NCBI GenBank assembly: GCA_947377865.1
Contig: CANCHK010000002.1
Location: 1 to 64,000, forward strand
Length of the DNA: 64,000 nt
Source: Opitutia bacterium
GTDB taxonomy: Bacteria; Verrucomicrobiota; Verrucomicrobiia; Opitutales; UBA953
Direction of reading: 5' to 3'
How positions within the stretch are numbered: the first letter of the stretch is position 1; each line of letters opens with the position of its first letter. Below the pieces are notes generated by a model, which was not told where the DNA came from, ran no database searches, and saw only the letters and a program-made list of their open reading frames with translations. Shown here one piece after another: positions 58,160 to 64,000 of this stretch. A program made the translations under genes and the position numbers.

Positions 58160-59128
58160 TTAAGATTGGCCTGAAGGCGAAAAAATGGCGCAGTCATAAC
58201 GTAACATGAGTACACCGTCCTGCCAATAATCGCTGGCGGTCGTAGGGAGTCCCGCCGCCTCTTCAAGCAACCATTGCGTGAAAACTGCCCCGGCCTGATG
58301 GGAAAGAGGATATCCTCCGCCGAAACGCGCGTTAATCTCGAAAACACAGATCATGCCGTCCGGTCGCACTATTGCCTGAAAGCAAAGCGGGCCTCGTGCT
58401 CCGTCCAGAAGTGCTGCTATTTGCTGGGCGACTATCAAAAGCTGGGGCTGGCGGCAGGTTCGCCCTTTGGATACCTCGCCCGCCCGGACTTGGATTCTTT
58501 CATGCGGCACGGCGGTGATACATTTACCCGCATGGTCAAAAAACATATTAACGGTAAACTCCTGGCCAGTCCATTTTTCTTGAACCACATACCGGTCCGC
58601 AGCCAATTTTCGCAGTTCGTCGGCTCCCGTGGCGAAGACAATACCTGCCGATGAACTTCCATTCAGCGGCTTAGCAATCAAGGGGCCTTTCAGGATGTCG
58701 GGGGCCTTTAGATAATCCGCAAGCCGGGCGGACTTGGGGGCGGGAACGCCGGCGGCGATGAGTTGCTGTGCCGTGGCCAGCTTGTCGCCAGCCAAGGCAA
58801 CTGTTGCCTCATTAGAAATCACAACTGTCGTGCCGATTCCCTCAAAGCGAGCGGAGGCCCGGCTGAGGGGAGCTAATTCCGGATCAATCGTTGGCACGAG
58901 TAGCTTCACCTTCTCCCTAATACATAGCTCAATCAGGGCATCCACATAAGCGGCGTCACCGCACGCCGGCACCTTATAAGCCGCGTCAGCAGACTGACAC
59001 GCTGAACTCATTTCGGGGTCCATATCGGCCGCCAAAATACGGAGCGGCAGATTAAGCTTAGATGCCGATTGACGAAAGCATTGTAGCAATTGATTTCGCC
59101 GTCCTGCCGAGGTAATAAGGATGTTCAT
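58160..59128 (-). CDS. ATP-grasp (CarB-like) ligase
   Basis: MNILITSAGRRNQLLQCFRQSA; LIAKPLNGSSSAGIVFA; FEINARFGGGYPLSHQAGA. Confidence 0.87.
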   Translation of the reverse strand: MNILITSAGRRNQLLQCFRQSASKLNLPLRILAADMDPEMSSACQSADAAYKVPACGDAAYVDALIELCIREKVKLLVPTIDPELAPLSRASARFEGIGTTVVISNEATVALAGDKLATAQQLIAAGVPAPKSARLADYLKAPDILKGPLIAKPLNGSSSAGIVFATGADELRKLAADRYVVQEKWTGQEFTVNMFFDHAGKCITAVPHERIQVRAGEVSKGRTCRQPQLLIVAQQIAALLDGARGPLCFQAIVRPDGMICVFEINARFGGGYPLSHQAGAVFTQWLLEEAAGLPTTASDYWQDGVLMLRYDCAIFSPSGQS

Positions 59129-59155
59129 TCGTTGATGTATTTACGGACTAAATTA

Positions 59156-60373
59156 TTAACGTGCGACCTGCTCCAGCGCTTCGGAAAAACTTTCCGCCAG
59201 CCGATTCCGACTAAACCGGTCTTCGGCCAAGCGACGGGCGTTCGCCCCCTGCCGTTCGCACATGCCAGTGTCGCCGGCAAGTTTTTGCAACGCATCGGCA
59301 AAAACTGCTGGCTCGTCGGGCGGAACCGCGAGACCGGCTTGATTTTCGATGATCAAATCGGCCAACCAGCCAGGATAGTTATTGATGATCGGAATGCCCG
59401 CGGCCGCATAATCAAAGAACTTGTTCGGGGACGTACCGTAATAAAAGGCGGGGACATTTTTTAGCACCATCAAGCCGCAATCGAGAGAGGCGGTGATCGC
59501 GCCGAGCTCCGCCTTGGGCACCGGCGGGAAAAAGAGGCAGTTGGTTAGCCCCGCTTCTGCAGCGCGAGCGGCCAGTCGTTCCTTTTCCTTGCCGTCACCG
59601 ATGAAAACCAACTTCACGCGCTGGTCGCCTCGACGCTTGAGCTCCTGGGCGACGTCGAGCAACGCGTCGAGTCCGTTGGCAACGCCATGGGCCCCGGTGA
59701 AGCCGGCGACGAAATCGTCTGGCCCGATACCCGGCAGCGAGATTCGTGTGCGGCGGGACGGATGGAAGAGGTCGAGGTCGCAGCCGTTGGGAATCATCGC
59801 AATCGGCAGGCTAGCCGAGGCGCGGGAGCGGATGCCTTCGACGATGCCGGGAGAAAGTCCCACGCACGCGTCGGCCGAGCGGTAACCGAGAAATTCCAAC
59901 AGCGACATCCCGCCAAGCACGAATGGATTCCGAAGGCCAAGCGCACGCGGCAACTCAGGCCAAAGGTCGCGGACCTCGAAGACAAACGGCTTCCCGCGAA
60001 ACCACTTGGCAGCGAGGCCGGGAATGACTGCGGTGATCGGCGTTGAAGTCGCGAAGACCAGGTCGTAGTCGAGCCCCAGAGCGAGGCGCACGGAACGGAG
60101 GGCGAAACGTAGGAATACCCACCCGCGGCGGAGCAACGAATCCCGATTGGAATAGGGAAGCGGGAGCGAGATGACGTCGATTCCGTCGACCTGTCCGCGA
60201 TGCCAGTCATGGGCGCCGACATAAGGAAGCTCCAGCCCGCTCTGCTTATGCGCACCGCAGACGACCGTCACCTGATGCCCGCGCGCGATCAACGCCCGCG
60301 CGAACTCATAGGAACGCGTGCCCGATGAACCCTGAGGGGTTGCAAAATGCTGATGGAAATAAAGGAGGCGCAA
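59156..60373 (-). CDS. Glycosyltransferase family 4 (WbuB-like)
   Basis: MRLLYFHQHFATPQGSSGTRSYEFARALIARGHQVTVVCG; GKPFVFEVRDLWPELPRALG; TTG start directly after an in-frame TAG. Confidence 0.9.
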   Translation of the reverse strand: MRLLYFHQHFATPQGSSGTRSYEFARALIARGHQVTVVCGAHKQSGLELPYVGAHDWHRGQVDGIDVISLPLPYSNRDSLLRRGWVFLRFALRSVRLALGLDYDLVFATSTPITAVIPGLAAKWFRGKPFVFEVRDLWPELPRALGLRNPFVLGGMSLLEFLGYRSADACVGLSPGIVEGIRSRASASLPIAMIPNGCDLDLFHPSRRTRISLPGIGPDDFVAGFTGAHGVANGLDALLDVAQELKRRGDQRVKLVFIGDGKEKERLAARAAEAGLTNCLFFPPVPKAELGAITASLDCGLMVLKNVPAFYYGTSPNKFFDYAAAGIPIINNYPGWLADLIIENQAGLAVPPDEPAVFADALQKLAGDTGMCERQGANARRLAEDRFSRNRLAESFSEALEQVAR

Positions 60374-60377
60374 CTAA

Positions 60378-60700
60378 TTTAGGGGGCAAGCTGGCACGTG
60401 GGCACGTGGACAAGGGGAGAGGCTGGGTTGATCAGTTGATTGGTTGGCCAGCTGGCCAGAGGGGGACACTAGCTGGCAGGTTGACAAGTTGACCAGTGGG
60501 CAAGGGAGGCAGCGGGCTTAACTCAAGGGAAACCGGAGGATTGGCCGGGGATTGGTAGGGCGGGCTCTCCGAGCCCGCCGAACGGACGGTTCAGAGAACC
60601 GTCCCTACCCGTTGTGTCCCTTGCCAACTTGCCAACCGATCAACGAATCAACTAGCGATGCATCTCTCTGGTCAACCGAGCCTCTGGGCCTCCGGCCCTC
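60378..60700. repeat. Composite non-coding element, second copy
   Basis: Start-proximal octamers 60378-60417; GTTGATCA GTTGATTG GTTGGCCA GCTGGCCA GAG (60426); REP pair 60553-60609; reverse-complement GTTGATTC GTTGATCG GTTGGCAA GTTGGCAA GGG (about 60618-60653). Confidence 0.85.
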
Positions 60701-60703
60701 TAC

Positions 60704-61852
60704 TTACTGCACCGCCGCCTCCATGACCCGCGCAATGCGGGCGGAAGCAGTACCATCTCCGTAAGGATTGCGAAGCTGGGAGCGACGGGAGTATTCGGCC
60801 GGATCAGTAAGCAATCGCGAAGCAGCTGCGACAATGCGGGCCGCATCGGTGCCGACCAGTTCGCTCGTGCCGGCGGCAAGTCCTTCGGGTCGCTCAGTAT
60901 TATCCCGCATGACGAGCACCGGCTTGCCGAGCGAAGGGGCTTCCTCCTGCACGCCACCGGAGTCCGTGAGCACGAAGGTCGAACGATCCATCAGCCAGAC
61001 GAAATCCTCATAAGCGGCCGGGGCAGCGAGCGCGATGCGCGGGTGGCCGCCGAGCAGGCGTCGCACGGGCTCCTGTACCCGCGGGTTTAAGTGGACAGGA
61101 TAAAGAACGCCAAGATCTGGATGTGCATCAACGAGGTGACGGATGCCGATGCAAAGATTTTCGAAGCCTGGGCCAAAGGATTCGCGACGATGTCCGGTAA
61201 CGAGAATCCAGCGCGACTTCGGCGCGGAGAGATGCGAGGCGATGAAAGCCGGCGGGATGCCAAGGCGGGCACCGAGCGCGGCGGCTTCAAGGCCGCCAAT
61301 GTGAGCCCGGGTGGCAAGGAGTGCATCGATGACGGTATTGCCCGTGACATGACAATGTACTGCCGGGATGCCTTCGCGGAGAAGGTTGGCCTTGGCCTGT
61401 TCCGTGGGGCAGAAATGCCAGCGCGCTAGGGTGGACGTCACCCGCCGGTTCATCTCCTCAGGAAAGGGTGAACTCAGATCGTCGGTCCGCAGTCCAGCCT
61501 CAACGTGCGCGACCGGGATTCCCGCATAGAAGGCGGCAAGGGCGGAGCCTAGCACTGTGGTGGTGTCGCCCTGCACAATGATTGCCGAAGGCTTGGCTTC
61601 GGCGAGCCATGCGGACATACCCGTGATCACCCGGCTCGTCAACTCCGGCAAAGACTGTCCAGGCGTCATCAGCCCAAGGTCGATATCCGGCTTAAGCCCG
61701 AACGATCCTAACGCTTGATTAAGCAGTTCGCGATGCTGCCCGGTCGAAACCAAGAGCGGACGCACCTTGCCCGCACGACGCAACTCAGCGACCACCGGCG
61801 CAAGCTTGATGCACTCGGGGCGTGTGCCAACGATAAGAGCGAGGGAAGGCAT
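60704..61852 (-). CDS. wecB: UDP-N-acetylglucosamine 2-epimerase (non-hydrolysing)
   Basis: ALIVGTRPECIKLAPVVAELRRAGKVRPLLVSTGQHRELL; VQGDTTTVLGSALAAFYAGIPVAHVEAGLRT; DSGGVQEEAPSLGKPVLVMRDNTERPE; ATG at 61852. Confidence 0.95.
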   Translation of the reverse strand: MPSLALIVGTRPECIKLAPVVAELRRAGKVRPLLVSTGQHRELLNQALGSFGLKPDIDLGLMTPGQSLPELTSRVITGMSAWLAEAKPSAIIVQGDTTTVLGSALAAFYAGIPVAHVEAGLRTDDLSSPFPEEMNRRVTSTLARWHFCPTEQAKANLLREGIPAVHCHVTGNTVIDALLATRAHIGGLEAAALGARLGIPPAFIASHLSAPKSRWILVTGHRRESFGPGFENLCIGIRHLVDAHPDLGVLYPVHLNPRVQEPVRRLLGGHPRIALAAPAAYEDFVWLMDRSTFVLTDSGGVQEEAPSLGKPVLVMRDNTERPEGLAAGTSELVGTDAARIVAAASRLLTDPAEYSRRSQLRNPYGDGTASARIARVMEAAVQ

Positions 61853-61858
61853 TTTTAT

Positions 61859-62058
61859 TTTAGGGGGCAGGCTGGCACGTGGGCACGTGGGCAAGGGGGG
61901 TAGCGGGGGGAAACCGGAGATCGGGTGATTGGCTTGAGGTAGAGACGCGTCGGTGACGCGTCCGTCTATTCTACTGCGGTCGCGACACCGTCGCGCCCCT
62001 ACCTCGATCTATTCCTTGTCAACCTGCCAACTGGTCAACGGGTCAACAGGTCAACTAA
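61859..62058. repeat. Composite element: start-proximal octamers, REP pair, inverted octamer array
   Basis: 61859-61899 CKTGYCCA class; hairpins 61938-62003; reverse complement GTTGACCT GTTGACCC GTTGACCA GTTGGCAG GTTGACAA GG (62014-62058). Confidence 0.8.
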
Positions 62059-62086
62059 CGTGCTTTTGTGGCTTCGCTGAGATGCC

Positions 62087-62304
62087 GTGCAAAGGTGCAA
62101 AGGTGAATTTAGGGGTAGGGGTTGGGGTAGGGGCTGGAGAACATCCCAAATGCAGGTCTCGGACCTAAGCTTCTGTTCTCTGGGCTTGTTCGCGTAGATG
62201 CGAGTGGTGATTTTGCAGGCCGACCCCTGCCCCAGCCCCTACCACAATCTTTGGAAATACATTTGCACCTTTGCACAAGCCGAAGGCGGGTTGCACTTTT
62301 GCAC
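62087..62304. repeat. G-tract/C-tract inverted repeat element with TTTGCAC octamers (copy 2)
   Basis: gtgcaaaggtgcaaagg..aggggtaggggttggggtaggggctgg ... gacccctgccccagcccctacc..tttgcacctttgcac. Confidence 0.8.
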
Positions 62305-62333
62305 CTAGGTCAGCACGCAGTGCTGACCCTACC
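62305..62333 (-). repeat. GTAG REP hairpin overlapping a stop codon
   Basis: Reverse complement TGGTAGGGTCAGCACTGCGTGCTGACCTAGG; TAG is the stop of the 62329 gene. Confidence 0.75.
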
Positions 62334-64000
62334 AGTCCAAAGGGTGCTCTTCTCCATCGGCGAAAAAGCTGCGGGCTTCGAGACGGAGTGAACAGCCGAG
62401 CGCGGTGACGAAAGTGATGTCGGAGCCTGTGGCGGTGATGCGCCGGCACCACGACGGTTCCTTAGATCCATAATGGGTCGAGTGCCACCCTTCCCCGCCA
62501 TCGGGCAGCGCAGTGACAGTTTCCTCCGTCGAAGGCGCGGAACAGGCGATGGTCAACTGCTCGAGCCCTTCGCGCGTGCGACCATGCCAGCGTAGTGTGC
62601 AACGTCCGGACTGGCCTACGAGTCCGATAAGGCGATCGACAATGACGAAGCCGTTCGCGAGCCGCAGGACCCGGCGCGTCGCCTTGAAGCCGGGAAACCC
62701 GAGGTGCGAAGCCCGCGCGCCATCGAACTGAGGATGCACATCGCAGGTAGTCCAGGGGAGCCAGAGGAAGCGACCGGCGCGCCGCATGGTGTCGGCGTCG
62801 CCGACGGTGACGAGATTATGGAAACGAGAACCGGCGAACCCATCCCAGCCACCAGGTGCGTTATACGAATAGGTGCCGGGGTCTTCGGCGACCCACTCCC
62901 CATCCCAACGAAGCGAGACGTGTAACTGGTCCGCGTGCGAAGGACGCGTACAGAAACGGGTCGGCGCCCGGAAGAAGAGCGATCCGCGGGAATGTCGGAA
63001 TCCGAAAATGCCGGCCGTCGGAAAAGTGGCCGCCGCTTGGACCGAAGGTGCGGCACTCGCGGCAACGGGACCGAGCAGCAATAACGCTGTTTCGTCCCAA
63101 GGGCCAGAGGAGAGGCGTTCGCCTTTGAACAGCGCGAGGGCCGCACCGATCGCGGGTCGGAAATCTTCGTAGCCACAGCCGCTCAGGGGAAAGAGATGCG
63201 CGCCATCATCGGCCCCATAGCGCGGGACGGTGCCATCCTCCTCGAGCAGCGTGGCCAAGAAATCCGTCGCGGCGATGGCCTGGGCACGGACCGCTTCGGG
63301 CAAGGTGTCGTGGACGGAGCGCTCGACAAGCTCCGACCAAGTCAGCAGCTGCAGCAAGAGGCGATGGTAGTTCGAAGAGTGCTGGCTGAAGCCGCCATCC
63401 GGGCCGATGAGCTCGGCGCACTGCTTGGCGAGCGCGGCCATGCCCGTCTGATACCATTCGGAAGATCCCGCCAAGTCGGGCCAGAACGTCGCGATCGTCT
63501 GCAGGCCGATCGCCTCCGAAATGCCGTGGTTGTTCTGCTGGGAGAGCGCGTAATCGAGATGGAAACGGATGCGGCGACCGGTGACATCAGCCAGCCGGGC
63601 GACAAGCGTCAGCCGGTCGTCGGTTGTGGCCGGATGATCGCGGAAGGCCTGCGCCGCGAACGTGACCGCGATCAGCCGCAAGGCAGCTTCCTGGCCGCAC
63701 ATCCAATTGGGACCACGGTTGGGCGGATTGCGCGCCATCCAATCCTCGAGCGTCGCCCAAAACAGCTCGACGTGGCGATTATTCCCGTCGCGCAGCCAGG
63801 CGCGGACAAGGGAGTAGGCCCAAGCGAAACGGGAAAGCTCCCATACGCCCTTGATGTCATCGGATCCTGCGTCGCGCTGACGTGACCAATGCGCGAAGGG
63901 GTCCGTCGAACGTCCGGTGAGGACGCTACGCGTCCAACGGTCCGGGCGGCCCACTTCGACGAGCTGATGGGAGAACACCCGGGCGTAGCCGCGGGCGAAC
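62329..64000 (-). CDS. Heparinase II/III-like protein (5' end outside window)
   Basis: FARGYARVFSHQLVEVGRPDRW open to the edge; QQNNHGISEAIGLQTIATFWPDL; GGFSQHSSNYHRLLLQLLTW; PDGGEGWHSTHYG. Confidence 0.85.
   Translation of the reverse strand, partial: FARGYARVFSHQLVEVGRPDRWTRSVLTGRSTDPFAHWSRQRDAGSDDIKGVWELSRFAWAYSLVRAWLRDGNNRHVELFWATLEDWMARNPPNRGPNWMCGQEAALRLIAVTFAAQAFRDHPATTDDRLTLVARLADVTGRRIRFHLDYALSQQNNHGISEAIGLQTIATFWPDLAGSSEWYQTGMAALAKQCAELIGPDGGFSQHSSNYHRLLLQLLTWSELVERSVHDTLPEAVRAQAIAATDFLATLLEEDGTVPRYGADDGAHLFPLSGCGYEDFRPAIGAALALFKGERLSSGPWDETALLLLGPVAASAAPSVQAAATFPTAGIFGFRHSRGSLFFRAPTRFCTRPSHADQLHVSLRWDGEWVAEDPGTYSYNAPGGWDGFAGSRFHNLVTVGDADTMRRAGRFLWLPWTTCDVHPQFDGARASHLGFPGFKATRRVLRLANGFVIVDRLIGLVGQSGRCTLRWHGRTREGLEQLTIACSAPSTEETVTALPDGGEGWHSTHYGSKEPSWCRRITATGSDITFVTALGCSLRLEARSFFADGEEHPLDW

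Noticed and set aside
1-64000. tRNA or tmRNA genes
   Set aside because: None recognised in intergenic gaps by eye; a tRNAscan-SE run would be needed to exclude them.

Overview
The window looks like a 64-kb stretch of a high-GC, probably Verrucomicrobia/Opitutae-like chromosome (lineage inferred from gene style only). It starts with tyrS and dnaE on + and continues into a very large surface-polysaccharide / exosortase-type EPS locus of about 50 genes, mostly on -, which runs off the right edge inside a heparinase II/III-like gene. Recognisable modules: UDP-Glc dehydrogenase plus UDP-Xyl synthase; GT10 and GT11 fucosyltransferase-like enzymes, the GT11 fused to an FkbM methyltransferase; a dTDP-3-amino-3,6-dideoxyhexose cassette (rmlA, rmlB, FdtA-like ketoisomerase, DegT aminotransferase, QdtF-like ankyrin N-formyltransferase, frameshifted LbH acetyltransferase); an FkbH/ACP/GNAT/VOC module; a mycobacterial-like polyprenyl-phospho-arabinose module (UbiA/HAD, DprE1, DprE2, GtrA) next to an orphan GT-C-like membrane protein; a KAS III/ACP/SDR/acyl-ligase module; and Wzx, Wzy, PglC-, PglD-, PglE-, AsnB-, CapK- and EpsI-like genes. 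The most unusual signal is intergenic: degenerate tandem OCTAMER arrays (GTTGRCCA class) that start on or next to stop codons, a second octamer class (CKTGYCCA) just 5' of start codons, heptamer arrays, GTAG-type REP/BIME hairpins and a G-tract/C-tract inverted-repeat element. Two of these repeat types form inverted termini around four-helix-bundle ORFs (14615-15322 and 44166-44797), suggesting an undescribed cassette/MITE-like element family. A C-terminal remnant of a second EpsI-like gene directly behind asnB marks a recombination scar. All calls were made by eye; no searches were run.
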